Shown: positions 1 to 8,219 of the stretch, in pieces | Layout: each line of letters opens with the position of its first letter | Position numbering within the stretch: position 1 is the first letter of the stretch | DNA from: Aliiroseovarius sediminis | GTDB taxonomy: Bacteria; Pseudomonadota; Alphaproteobacteria; Rhodobacterales; Rhodobacteraceae | Length of the DNA stretch: 64,000 bases | Direction of reading: 5' to 3' | Assembly: GCF_022678485.1 (NCBI RefSeq) | Contig: NZ_JALBYP010000034.1 | Location: 102,363 to 166,362 of the forward strand | Program-made: the position numbers and the translations under genes | Notes under the pieces: model-generated | What the model was told of the DNA's origin: nothing | The model's input: the letters and a program-made list of their open reading frames with translations, nothing else | Database searches by the model: none

Positions 1-1152
1 CAGAACGTCCAGCGTCGTGCGCGAACCCAAGGATGCTTCTTCGCGGGCACCACGCAATGCGACCCGGCTTGCGCGGATTTGACGATCCGTTGCCTCAAGC
101 GACGCAGCAGATACCGCCAACCGGGCCCACGCATTGGCGACCCCCTGATCAACCGCCAGACGGGCCTGATGAAGACCCGCGCGGGCCGCTTCGGCCTTGG
201 CGACTGTCTTGCGGTATTCCGCAGACAGCTTGCCGCCGGAATAAATCGTGCCACTCACCGCCACACCAACCGAATTCGAGACGAAATCCTGGCCGCCGGC
301 ATCCTGCCATTTGGTTTGTGCGTTGCCAACTAGCGCTGGTTTCATCGCCGCCATCGAGATTTCTGAGGCAAGATCGGCTGCAACCACGTTATGTTGCGCG
401 CTAAGAATGTCTGGATGGCGTTGGCGGGCGATTGCCTTGGCCGCTTCCAACGTTTTTGCCGTCATAGGCAGGCGCGGCGGCGCGGACAGGTTACCCGGCA
501 GATTGCCGGTCGCCGCGCGGTATTCTTCGCGCGCGATATCCAGATCGCCACGGGCCGACGCTTCGCTTGCACGAGCCGCGGCCAGACGCGCCTGTGCCAG
601 CGCAACATCTGTCTGGGTCACTTCGCCAACCTCGAAGCGATCATTTGCTGCGCGCAATTCTTGCGTCAGAACACGGACCGAATTGGCTTGAAGCTGTGTA
701 TTTTCAATCGCCGAACGGACATCGAGATAAGCCGTCACCGCCCGCAACAGGATTTGTTGCTCGACACTGGTCAGACCATCGCGAGTTGCCAACACAATCT
801 CTTTCTGCGCTTCGACCGCAGCTTTGCCGCGCCCGAAATTGAAAATCAGAAACTCGGCGGTCAACTGCGCAGTCGTCGCCCAGGTCGAGTTGCCCGAGAT
901 GCTGGTGTTGGGGTCGGACCAGCCGTGGCTGATCATATAGGTCAGGGTTGGGCGCAACGCGGCCTGAGCGATCGCAACGTCTTCGTCCGCTGCACGCAGA
1001 AGCGCCTGATTTTGCTCCAATAATCCACTGTGCTTATAGGCGGCAACCAAGGCATCAGACAACGATTCGGCCACTGCCATCGGCGCCGAAGCGACGCACA
1101 AACCTGCCGCCAAAACGACGCCAGCCCATTTCTTTCCAAAACCTGTGGCCAT
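1..1152 (-). CDS. tolC: TolC-family outer membrane efflux protein, 3' end outside window
   Basis: The frame stays open for 384 codons from an ATG at 1152 to the left edge, so this is the N-terminal part only. It begins with a typical Sec signal peptide (lysines, then a hydrophobic stretch ending near AVAES) and continues with the long, alanine- and glutamine-rich helical repeats of the outer membrane efflux family, including a stretch with FNFGRG and a second with IYSGGKLS, which correspond to the two family repeats. The family forms trimeric outer-membrane/periplasmic channels for tripartite pumps and type I secretion. It follows the methyltransferase-like gene by 57 bases on the same strand, an arrangement common in Rhodobacteraceae, so the two are probably co-transcribed. 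The export partner cannot be told from the window. Confidence 0.88.
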   Translation of the reverse strand, partial: MATGFGKKWAGVVLAAGLCVASAPMAVAESLSDALVAAYKHSGLLEQNQALLRAADEDVAIAQAALRPTLTYMISHGWSDPNTSISGNSTWATTAQLTAEFLIFNFGRGKAAVEAQKEIVLATRDGLTSVEQQILLRAVTAYLDVRSAIENTQLQANSVRVLTQELRAANDRFEVGEVTQTDVALAQARLAAARASEASARGDLDIAREEYRAATGNLPGNLSAPPRLPMTAKTLEAAKAIARQRHPDILSAQHNVVAADLASEISMAAMKPALVGNAQTKWQDAGGQDFVSNSVGVAVSGTIYSGGKLSAEYRKTVAKAEAARAGLHQARLAVDQGVANAWARLAVSAASLEATDRQIRASRVALRGAREEASLGSRTTLDVL

Positions 1153-1209
1153 GTTAATACCTTGTGTTTGCCACGTATATGGTGGCCTGTTGATCGGTTC
1201 TACGTGAAC

Positions 1210-1863
1210 TTACAGAACAAATTCCTGCGGTTTTTGAAACCCGTCGATCACGGGCGCGCCTGCCGTGAAACTGTGGCGCCAGAGCATGGTCCCGTCAATC
1301 TTATAGCCAATCTTGACGGTGCCCAGCATACCTTCGGCAAAGATACAGCAGATGCGCCCGCCATCTTTCAATTGGTCGGTGATCGTAGCAGGAACAACCT
1401 CGACCGCACCCTGGATCAAAATCACGTCATAGGGGCCGTTCTTGGCGTTTCCGTCCACCAGCGGGCCGGAGATGACGGCGACATTGTCAGCGTTATGGTC
1501 AGACAAGGTAGCCTGCGCCTCGCTCGCCATCCTTTCGTCCTCTTCCACCGCAACGACGAAATCAGCCAAAAGCGCGATCACTGCGGCGCTATACCCGAGC
1601 CCGCAACCCAGATCCAACACCATCTCGTCTGGCTGTATATCAACCGCTTCCAGCATCTTCGCCAAAGTGCGTGGCTCTAACACGACACGACCGCCGTCAA
1701 GTGCAATATTCTCGCCCATATAAGCCGCTTCGCGCTTGGCATCCGGCACGTAATCCTCGCGCGGCACCGAAAGCATGGCATCAATAATCGGAAATTTCGT
1801 CACATCCGATGGGCGAACCTGAGTGTCCACCATCATCGTGCGGCGCATGGCAAAATCGGTCAT
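1210..1863 (-). CDS. protein-L-isoaspartate O-methyltransferase family protein
   Basis: 217 codons from the ATG at 1863. A longer reading to 2016 exists, but its extra 51 residues look non-coding. The SAM-binding motif VLDLGCGLGYSAAV sits near residues 84-97, preceded by MVDTQVRPSDVTKF and PREDYVP, both typical of the alphaproteobacterial isoaspartyl methyltransferase family. The C-terminal part contains GPYDVILIQGAVEVVP, the usual fourth SAM-fold strand. Canonical enzymes methylate isoaspartyl residues in damaged proteins. This shorter tolC-linked version may have another substrate, so the exact function is inferred from family only. It lies directly upstream of tolC on the same strand. Confidence 0.85.
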   Translation of the reverse strand: MTDFAMRRTMMVDTQVRPSDVTKFPIIDAMLSVPREDYVPDAKREAAYMGENIALDGGRVVLEPRTLAKMLEAVDIQPDEMVLDLGCGLGYSAAVIALLADFVVAVEEDERMASEAQATLSDHNADNVAVISGPLVDGNAKNGPYDVILIQGAVEVVPATITDQLKDGGRICCIFAEGMLGTVKIGYKIDGTMLWRHSFTAGAPVIDGFQKPQEFVL

Positions 1864-2057
1864 GTCTAGCCTATCTATTCTGAGACGTCGGGTTTCTATT
1901 GCCACAGATGACCGGACACAGCAATCCCGCAACGCACCTTCTGGCAAAGGTGTCACACCTATTCGACAGGTCAGGCCAGATAGTTTTGCACCCCGCTCCC
2001 GTTCCGGGCTGGACAACCCCCCGCAATTGGCGCTACAGAACGCCCAACACCACGGAT

Positions 2058-2131
2058 GGCGAGTTGGCGGAGTGGTGACGCAGCGGATTGCAAATCCGTG
2101 TACACCGGTTCGATTCCGGTACTCGCCTCCA
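2058..2131 (+). tRNA. tRNA-Cys(GCA)
   Basis: The 7-bp acceptor stem GGCGAGT/ACTCGCC, the anticodon stem GCGGA/TCCGT with loop TTGCAAA (anticodon GCA), and the T arm with GGTTCGATTCC all fold. Discriminator T and an encoded CCA follow. The gene has its 3' end towards an AT-richer accessory stretch, so it may have served as an integration site. I saw no obvious repeat of the tRNA 3' end further downstream. Confidence 0.95.
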
Positions 2132-2313
2132 ATGAAATCAACGGCTTGCGCAGCACCTAGACATTTGAGCGGTTTTAATGGTCACCGCCGTGTCGGTTTC
2201 GTCTGCAATCAGTAGTGGTGAATCGCGACGACTATACTGTCACTATGACGCACTGCCCCCACCGACGTGCTGCGGGTAGATGTAGACTACCTCCCGAAAA
2301 ATGGGCCCACGCA

Positions 2314-2400
2314 GGCAGACATCGGATCCGCCGCCTGGTGGGGATCATGGGGTTGCAGGCTATCTACAAAAGCCCAAATACGAGCAGGAAGCATATGCAG
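2314..2400 (+). mobile_element. IS3-family OrfB scrap
   Basis: A frame through this stretch reads RIRRLVGIMGLQAIY followed by KSPNTSRKH, the well-known segment just before the DDE core of IS3-family OrfB transposases. No start, core or stop of the transposase is left. The flanking bases 2132-2313 and 2401-2685 contain no gene I can support. They are less GC-rich than the surroundings and are probably degraded insertion-sequence DNA. Confidence 0.6.
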
Positions 2401-2685
2401 TGCATTTCACCGACGACCAGCCTCGTGATCAACACCTGCTCATACCAAATACCAGTGGATTTCTGGGCACTCCAAACTTTGACGACGAATTTTAATTTTA
2501 GAAATTTTTTATCAACGTTCTCAGGCGTAACGATAAATAGAGGCTTGGACCTGTCGCTCTTTAGTGCCGCCCCCGGTGCTCGTTTGAATGCACAGTTTTT
2601 GACAATCGTTGGTATGGTTTTTGGGCCGATATAGCCTGAGGCAATTGATAGAGCTGTCTTGAGGCCCTATTCGGCGTTACTATCT

Positions 2686-3021
2686 CTACGTTGGGATTTT
2701 TAACTGCCTCTTTCTGCCCAGGTCCAAATTCTTCAGAGCCAAGCACTGACGCACCAAAATATCCGGGTCCTCCGCAAACACTACACAATTTTCGGATGTA
2801 AAACCCGGTGGCCCCTGAACTTCGCTGTAAACTGCTTTTCCACCTGAGTAAATTAGCAGGGCACAAAGTTCTGAAATTTGAGGAGGTTCTTCCAGATCGG
2901 TTAGATAACCTTCCTACACACCGCCGTAGATCTCGTCAAAAGTAATATCTATGTCCGCCACCAGATGATTGCAGTCGGCTTCCATTGCCAAGCCGCAGAT
3001 TGGGCATTTTATGTCATTCAA
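2686..3021 (-). pseudogene. zinc-motif hypothetical protein with in-frame amber codon
   Basis: A TTG at 3021 has a strong ribosome binding site (AGAGGAGG, 6 bases upstream) and opens a frame reading LNDIKCPICGLAMEADCNHL, then LVADIDITFDEIYGGV. A TAG follows at codon 36 (2914-2916). The same frame then continues for 75 more codons (EGYLTDLEEPP ... LGRKRQLKIPT) to a TAG at 2686. The CPICG pair and the Cys/His that follow look like a small zinc-binding knuckle. The sequence resembles short bacterial hypothetical proteins that start with CPxCG and an HLVA motif, but I cannot name the family. The simplest reading is a gene broken by one nonsense mutation. A 35-residue product is the alternative. 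Confidence 0.5.
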
Positions 3022-3330
3022 GATGATCCTCCTCTGATCTTATCTTTGAGATTGGCTAACTTTGAGATCCCGTGTCAACGTCCGGGAAGCTTCACGACTG
3101 GAAGGGCTCCCAGAAGATTCAAGGACATAACCTGAATCGTGCAGATGCCGAGATCGGGAACGAATGTATAGACACCTTCCCGAACACCGGCAGGCCTTTC
3201 CTCAAAAAGGCACCCATTTACCGGTCAACAAAGGAGACAAATTTGGGCCATTGAGCAATATGTAGAACGGAATGAGTGAATTGGCTGCAAGTGACCAGGT
3301 CAGACATCAGCATGCCAAAGCAGCCATTCA
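3022..3330. other. no gene seen
   Basis: A 60-codon open frame on the plus strand (3072-3254) has no convincing ribosome binding site and no recognisable motif. I see nothing else here apart from the ribosome binding site of the preceding pseudogene. Confidence 0.5.
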
Positions 3331-3675
3331 TCAAGGTAAAAGCGAAAGATGAATGAGGGGTGGCACATCTTCGTCGCCATAGCTCCCCTTGTTCGACAGC
3401 GGGTCAGGCGCCCGATACCAGGCAGATATTGGCTCTCCGCGCAGAAATCTGTCTGCGCGGAGCAGGAGTTTCTGATCTACTTGAATTGTGTGTATTTGTT
3501 TCAAAAGCACTGTCCGTTTCGCCAAGTCCGACGCAATTGACCCTCCAAGAATAAGCGGTTTGGGCACGTCGGGATATTGCTTGGATATGATCTTGTAAAA
3601 TTGATGCCAGCGCTTCGGGTGGACCCTGTCTTCCGAGATGACAAATTCAATCAATGCCTTTGCTTGCTCATTCAT
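3331..3675 (-). CDS. small hypothetical protein (114 aa)
   Basis: The start is taken at the ATG at 3675 because AGGAGG lies 8 bases upstream; an upstream in-frame start at 3753 would run into the next gene. The protein begins MNEQAKALIEFVISEDRVHP and has a charged, soluble composition with WHQFYKI, KPLILGG and a C-terminal WYRAPDPLSNKGSYGDED segment. There is no signal peptide or membrane segment. I do not recognise the family. It lies 26 bases downstream of another small gene and the metK remnant, all on the minus strand, so the three were probably one operon. Confidence 0.6.
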   Translation of the reverse strand: MNEQAKALIEFVISEDRVHPKRWHQFYKIISKQYPDVPKPLILGGSIASDLAKRTVLLKQIHTIQVDQKLLLRADRFLRGEPISAWYRAPDPLSNKGSYGDEDVPPLIHLSLLP

Positions 3676-3701
3676 AGTGAAACCTCCTGATGACACATCT
3701 T

Positions 3702-4001
3702 TTATTTCATCGGCACAGATGTATAGAGGCCGCCCTCGCTCATGCCGATCCAACGTCGATTAAGGGCATGACCCAGTTTTCGGCAAATCGAGACGACGGC
3801 CTTCCGATCATGGCTCGCTATTTGAATAAGCAACGTGGGAAGTTCCTTTCCTTCGAAGATTCCGCGGGCAGGAAGTATTGTGAACGATGGAAACTGCTCT
3901 CCTACGATTGCTAATATCTGTTTTTCTTCGACTTCAGTGAAGGGTTTGAAATCGTTGTTACCAGCATAAATGGAATAAAGCGGTGCGTCGGTTAATGGCA
4001 T
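3702..4001 (-). CDS. small hypothetical protein (99 aa), coupled to metK remnant
   Basis: ATG at 4001 is preferred because TAAGGTG, overlapping the metK stop codon, forms a ribosome binding site 6-7 bases upstream. A GTG at 4010 in the same frame is possible and would add three residues. The protein reads MPLTDAPLYSIYAGNNDFKP, then a Glu/Lys-rich helix, FPSFTILPARGIFEGKE and a C-terminal RRWIGMSEGGLY. It is soluble, with no signal sequence. I do not recognise it. Its start sits against the end of metK, which suggests translational coupling and a role linked to SAM synthesis in the ancestral locus. That role is inference only. Confidence 0.55.
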   Translation of the reverse strand: MPLTDAPLYSIYAGNNDFKPFTEVEEKQILAIVGEQFPSFTILPARGIFEGKELPTLLIQIASHDRKAVVSICRKLGHALNRRWIGMSEGGLYTSVPMK

Positions 4002-4011
4002 GTTCGTCACC

Positions 4012-4554
4012 TTAAGAAATAGCTGTTTCAGTCAAAGTAACTGATGCGGGGTTGAACTTTAGCGCAGCCTCCCAAGGCAACCCTCGATGACCAAAATGCC
4101 CTAAGACTGCGGTTTGCCGAAATATCGGGGTGCGTAATTGCAGCCGCTCGATGATAGAGGCAGGACGCAATGCATCACCGATGTTAATGCCCAATTCACT
4201 ATAGCGGACCAACGGCGAAGCGCCGCACCCGGTGCCAAAGGTTTCAAAATCCACTGCCACGGGATGTGCTTGTCCGATGGCATAGGCAGCGCGAACCTCG
4301 CAAGCTTCGGTCCAACCACGTGTGACGACATCGCGCGCCAACTGGCGCACAGCATAAGCGGCGGAGCGATCAACCTTAGTAGCATCTTTGCCAGAGAAGA
4401 CCCCGCCCCCGTGACGCGCCATGCCACCATAGGTGTCGACGATGATCTTTCGTCCTGTCAGTCCCGCGTCGGCGACAGGTCCGCCCGAGATAAATGTCCC
4501 GGCAGGGTTGATGTGTAGGATCACGCCCTGCTGGAAATACGGTCCAAGCACAGG
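4012..4554 (-). pseudogene. metK: S-adenosylmethionine synthetase, 5'-truncated
   Basis: About 180 C-terminal residues of MetK (full length about 390) remain: [27 protein letters not shown], then [12 protein letters not shown] and TKVDRSAAY, all hallmark motifs of the central and C-terminal domains. The N-terminal ATP- and methionine-binding part is missing. The homology stops at about 4554, exactly where a transposase remnant on the same strand begins, so the insertion and a following deletion removed the 5' half. The intact C-terminus and downstream small genes suggest a fairly recent event. A functional metK is presumably elsewhere in the genome. Confidence 0.8.
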
Positions 4555-4770
4555 TGAGCTACTCCCCATTATTGGACGGGTTCTGGCGTAAATTAAGCTA
4601 CTCTTTGCACCTGCTGATCGGGGTTGGTTGTTTCATTTCGCTGCCAGTAGATCACAGCGGGTGGTTTGCCGCCAAGGGCGGAATGTGGGCGGTTGTGATT
4701 GTAGAAATCGACGAAGGCGCCAATCTGGCGTTCGAGATCGTGGCCTGCCGCTGAAAATCCATCCACCGGA
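4555..4770 (-). mobile_element. IS3-family transposase tail abutting metK
   Basis: On the minus strand a frame ending at 4593 reads LERQIGAFVDFYNHNRPHSA followed by [15 protein letters not shown], the C-terminus of an IS3-type OrfB integrase. About 40 bases after its stop codon, metK homology begins, so the end of the element lies near 4555. The transposase homology is lost upstream near 4770, leaving no catalytic DDE core. The element is therefore immobile. Confidence 0.75.
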
Positions 4771-4836
4771 ACCGGAGCCCTTTGGGTTGATACGCCGATT
4801 GACGCAGGTGGAGCAAACGACATCCGCGCGGAGCTT

Positions 4837-5219
4837 TCAGATGGCGCAGCGCGGGTGTCGGTTGCGGAGCTGAACGATCAGATATGTTCTGTCGTCCTGC
4901 TGGTAGCGGTTAGCGGTAAGTTCGAGCCAGCGTTTCTCGTTCGGGCTGTCACAGGGATATTCACAGCGAAACGTGGTGACGGTCTTGAGCGACGCGCTGA
5001 GCCCGTCCGCGACGATCCGCGCGGCGGTACTCGAGGAACCCTCGGCAGGTGCGCAAACCGCCAAATATTTCTGCCGATCGGACAACTGCCCGGTTCTCCG
5101 CCATTTTCCACGCGAAATTTCTCCCAGGCGGCATTCGCGGCAACGATGCAGCCGGCGGCGTCCAGCATTGCGACTTCGTCATCGAGAGCATTCAGAACAC
5201 TCATGATAGAGGACACCAT
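4837..5219 (-). pseudogene. PAS-domain signalling protein, frameshifted
   Basis: From an ATG at 5219 (or 5204) the frame reads MSVLNALDDEVAMLDAAGCI then VAANAAWEKFRVENGG, the start of a PAS domain. Near 5070 the homology jumps to a second minus frame reading YLAVCAPAEGSSSTAARIVA, then FRCEYPCDSPNEKRWLEL, the second half of the same domain, and runs to about 4837. A single frameshift separates the two parts. PAS proteins of this form usually continue into a kinase or LuxR-type output domain, but none is present here. It is next to a truncated IS element and is most likely dead. Confidence 0.65.
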
Positions 5220-5448
5220 GTCCGTGTTGACGGTCTTCCGAATCGGAGCATTCCTTGGGTTGTACCGTGCGGCGACACGCAATTTCGCTAATCTAAGCGC
5301 ATCAGAGTAAGGTAAAACCCACTGAGACGCAATTTGTTGTCAATGAGCGGCTGTGTGTGGTTGCCCGGTGCAGGCAACATCACGCACAGTCGAACAGATC
5401 GGCGACTTCTATGGTGACAGGTCGAAAGAAAGAACATATGCAGAACAA

Positions 5449-6684
5449 ATGGCGAAGCAGACACTCGATCAGAAACTGGCGATTCTCAGCGATGCGGCGA
5501 AATACGACGCGTCTTGCGCGTCTTCGGGCTCGACTAAGCGCCATTCGCGCGATGGCAAGGGGCTTGGCTCTAACGAGGGTAGCGGCATCTGTCACGCCTA
5601 TGCCCCGGACGGGCGTTGTATCAGTCTGCTGAAGATCCTGATGACCAATTTCTGCATCTACGATTGCAGCTATTGCATCAACCGGGTCTCGTCTAACGTG
5701 CCCCGCGCGCGATTCAGCGTCGATGAGGTGGTGCGGCTGACCATCGAATTTTATCGGCGCAATTACATCGAAGGACTGTTCCTGTCGTCAGGCGTGATCC
5801 GCTCGCCCGACGCGACGATGTCGGACATGGTGCAGATCGCCCGCAAGCTGCGCCATGAGGAGAACTTTCGCGGCTATATTCACCTCAAGACGATCCCCGA
5901 CGCGTCCCCTGAATTGATCGAAGAGGCCGGTCGGCTGGCTGATCGCCTGTCGATCAACGTCGAATTGCCAACGGATGCCGCCGTAAAACAATACGCCCCC
6001 GAGAAAAAGCCCGAGCAGATTCGCCGCGCCATGGCCAACGTCTGCATAGCCAAGGACGCCTCCGGGGAAAAGACACATACTGGCAAACGCCCGCCCCGCT
6101 TTGCGCCGGCGGGGCAATCCACGCAGATGATCATCGGCGCGGACGGATCCAACGATGCCACGGTTCTGGGGCAATCGACGCGGCTTTATTCAAGTTACAA
6201 GCTCAAGCGGGTGTATTATTCCGCTTTCTCGCCCATTCCTGACAGCTCTGCCAAACTGCCGCTGATCCGCCCGCCCCTGCAGCGCGAACACCGGCTCTAT
6301 CAGGCCGATTGGCTGCTGCGGTTTTATGATTTCCAACTGGACGAGATCACCTCGGTCACCCGCGATGGCAACCTTGATCTGGAGATCGACCCCAAGCTGG
6401 CTTGGGCGCTGGCGCATCGTGCAGTGTTTCCGCTGGATGTGAACCGCGCCAGTCGCGAAATGCTGCTGCGGGTGCCGGGGTTCGGGGTCAAGACGGTGAA
6501 CCGGATCCTGACGACGCGCCGCCACCGCGCGCTGCGCTATGAGGATCTCATGCGCATGGGTGCCCTGATGAAAAAGGCGCGGGCTTTTATCACCGCAGGG
6601 GGCTGGACACCGGGCGGCCTGACCGACAGTGCCGATCTGCGCGCGCGGTTCGCCCCGCCGCCCGAACAATTGACGCTGTTCTGA
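5449..6684 (+). CDS. putative DNA modification/repair radical SAM protein
   Basis: The ATG at 5449 (MAKQTLDQKLAILSDAAKYD) is chosen because homology to the family begins there; an in-frame start at 5353 adds an atypical 32-residue leader. The radical SAM cluster motif CIYDCSYC (CxxxCxxC) lies at about residues 69-76. The C-terminal part holds a helix-hairpin-helix segment (NRASREMLLRVPGFGVKTVN), which suggests DNA binding. This family is known to occur next to, and be named after, its UdgX/DUF4130 partner, and here the next gene overlaps it by one base (TGATG). The substrate is not established; a role in repair or modification of DNA is inferred from the partner. Length (411 aa) is typical. 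Confidence 0.9.
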   Translation: MAKQTLDQKLAILSDAAKYDASCASSGSTKRHSRDGKGLGSNEGSGICHAYAPDGRCISLLKILMTNFCIYDCSYCINRVSSNVPRARFSVDEVVRLTIEFYRRNYIEGLFLSSGVIRSPDATMSDMVQIARKLRHEENFRGYIHLKTIPDASPELIEEAGRLADRLSINVELPTDAAVKQYAPEKKPEQIRRAMANVCIAKDASGEKTHTGKRPPRFAPAGQSTQMIIGADGSNDATVLGQSTRLYSSYKLKRVYYSAFSPIPDSSAKLPLIRPPLQREHRLYQADWLLRFYDFQLDEITSVTRDGNLDLEIDPKLAWALAHRAVFPLDVNRASREMLLRVPGFGVKTVNRILTTRRHRALRYEDLMRMGALMKKARAFITAGGWTPGGLTDSADLRARFAPPPEQLTLF

Positions 6685-8141
6685 TGCACCGGGTCAGCCT
6701 GCCCCCTGTCGGCACCGCCAAGGCCTGGCGCGAGGCGGCGCGCGGATTTCTGGCCGCGCGCGTGCCGCCCGAGCAGATCATTTGGGGCGATCACGCCGCC
6801 GCGCCCGATCTGTTCGGCGATGCCAGCCTGCCGCCTGCAGGCGGACCGGTCTCGGTGCCGCGCAGCTTTGTCACTATGGCCGAAACCGTCGTCTGGCACA
6901 GCGACCCAGAGCGTTTTTCCCGGCTCTATGCCTTTTTGTGGCGTCTGAAGGATGCGCCGCATCTGATGACCGACCGGGGCGATGGCGACCTCGCGCATCT
7001 GCGCCAGATGGAAAAGAACGTGCGCCGCTGCCAGCACAAGATGAAGGCCTTCGTGCGTTTTCGCGAGATCGGCGCGCCCGATGCGCCCCGCCGCAGTTTC
7101 GCCGCATGGTTCGAGCCCAGCCATCACACGGTGGAGCCAACCTCCGATTTCTTTGTGCGCCGTTTTTCCGACATGGATTGGCGCATCCTCACCCCCGATG
7201 TGTCGGCTATTTTCGAGCAGGGCAAACTGTCATTTCAAGAGGGCCACACCAAGCCAGACCTACCCGAAGACGCGGGCGAGGCGTTGTGGATCACCTATTT
7301 CCAGAACATCTTTAACCCCGCGCGGCTGATGGTGAAGGCGATGCAATCGGAAATGCCTAAGAAATACTGGAAAAACATGCCCGAGGCCGCCTTCATCCCC
7401 CAGATGATCGCCGACGCCCCTGCCCGCGCCCGCGCCATGGCCGAAGCCGCCCCCACCCTGCCCCCCGCGCGCATGGCGCAGGTGCAGGCGCAACTGGCGT
7501 CCCACGCATCCGCCTGGGACGGCCCGGCCGAAGACCTCCCGAAAGCGATCCGCGCCTGCACGCGCTGCCCGTTGCATTGTCACGCCACACAGGCCGTCCC
7601 AGGCGAAGGCCCTGCCAAGGCCGATCTGATGGTGGTTGGCGAGCAGCCCGGCGATATGGAAGATCTGACCGGGCGGCCCTTTGTCGGCCCCGCCGGACAG
7701 ATGTTCGACAGTATCGCCGCCGAGGTCGGGCTGAACCGCAAGGCCGCCTATGTCACCAACGCGGTCAAGCATTTCAAATTCACCCCGCGCGGCAAGCGAC
7801 GCATCCATCAGCGCCCCGAGACGTCCGAGATCAAGCATTGCCGCTGGTGGCTTGATGCCGAGATAGCGCAGGTGCGGCCCAGACTGATCCTCGCCATGGG
7901 CGCAACCGCGGCGCAAAGCCTAACTGGCGACGGCACGCGCATTCTGGCCCGACGCGGCACGGTCGAGACGCTTCCGGATGGATTACCAGTGCTTATCACA
8001 TTGCATCCCTCGTACCTGTTGCGGGTGCCGGATCCGGCGGTGCGAGACAGAGCAACGGCGCAATTCAGGCAGGACTTGCTGACAGCCGCCGGGATGATCG
8101 CGCAGCATGCTTCCTGCAGCCGCGAAGACATGCCGCACTGA
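6684..8141 (+). CDS. udgX: UdgX-family uracil-DNA binding/glycosylase fused to DUF4130
   Basis: The first ~270 residues form a DUF4130-type domain, with the motif WITYFQNIFNPARLMVKAMQ at its end. A uracil-DNA glycosylase fold follows. It has the family-4-like cysteine pair CTRCPL for an iron-sulfur cluster, the motif GEQPGDMED (about residues 319-327) with GRPFVGPAG, and the UdgX-specific loop KRRIH (about 371-375). The histidine of that loop is the residue known in mycobacterial UdgX to link covalently to the abasic site. The late HPSYLLR motif is present. All key residues of the family are therefore visible. It is translationally coupled to the radical SAM gene. Expected role: tight or covalent capture of uracil-containing DNA. 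Confidence 0.92.
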   Translation: MHRVSLPPVGTAKAWREAARGFLAARVPPEQIIWGDHAAAPDLFGDASLPPAGGPVSVPRSFVTMAETVVWHSDPERFSRLYAFLWRLKDAPHLMTDRGDGDLAHLRQMEKNVRRCQHKMKAFVRFREIGAPDAPRRSFAAWFEPSHHTVEPTSDFFVRRFSDMDWRILTPDVSAIFEQGKLSFQEGHTKPDLPEDAGEALWITYFQNIFNPARLMVKAMQSEMPKKYWKNMPEAAFIPQMIADAPARARAMAEAAPTLPPARMAQVQAQLASHASAWDGPAEDLPKAIRACTRCPLHCHATQAVPGEGPAKADLMVVGEQPGDMEDLTGRPFVGPAGQMFDSIAAEVGLNRKAAYVTNAVKHFKFTPRGKRRIHQRPETSEIKHCRWWLDAEIAQVRPRLILAMGATAAQSLTGDGTRILARRGTVETLPDGLPVLITLHPSYLLRVPDPAVRDRATAQFRQDLLTAAGMIAQHASCSREDMPH

Positions 8142-8219
8142 AGCTGACGAATTGCAATCATTCGGATCGCTCGAAGTCTGCTTTAATCGATGTTGCGAAC
8201 AAGGCCCCTGACATTCGGC

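Noticed and set aside
2561..2866. 101-codon minus-strand frame with a CSVCGGPG motif
   Set aside because: It is out of frame with the better supported zinc-motif pseudogene (2686-3021), which has a strong ribosome binding site and continuous protein-like sequence apart from one amber codon.
3072..3254. Possible 60-residue gene on the plus strand
   Set aside because: No convincing ribosome binding site, no homology, and location in decayed DNA.
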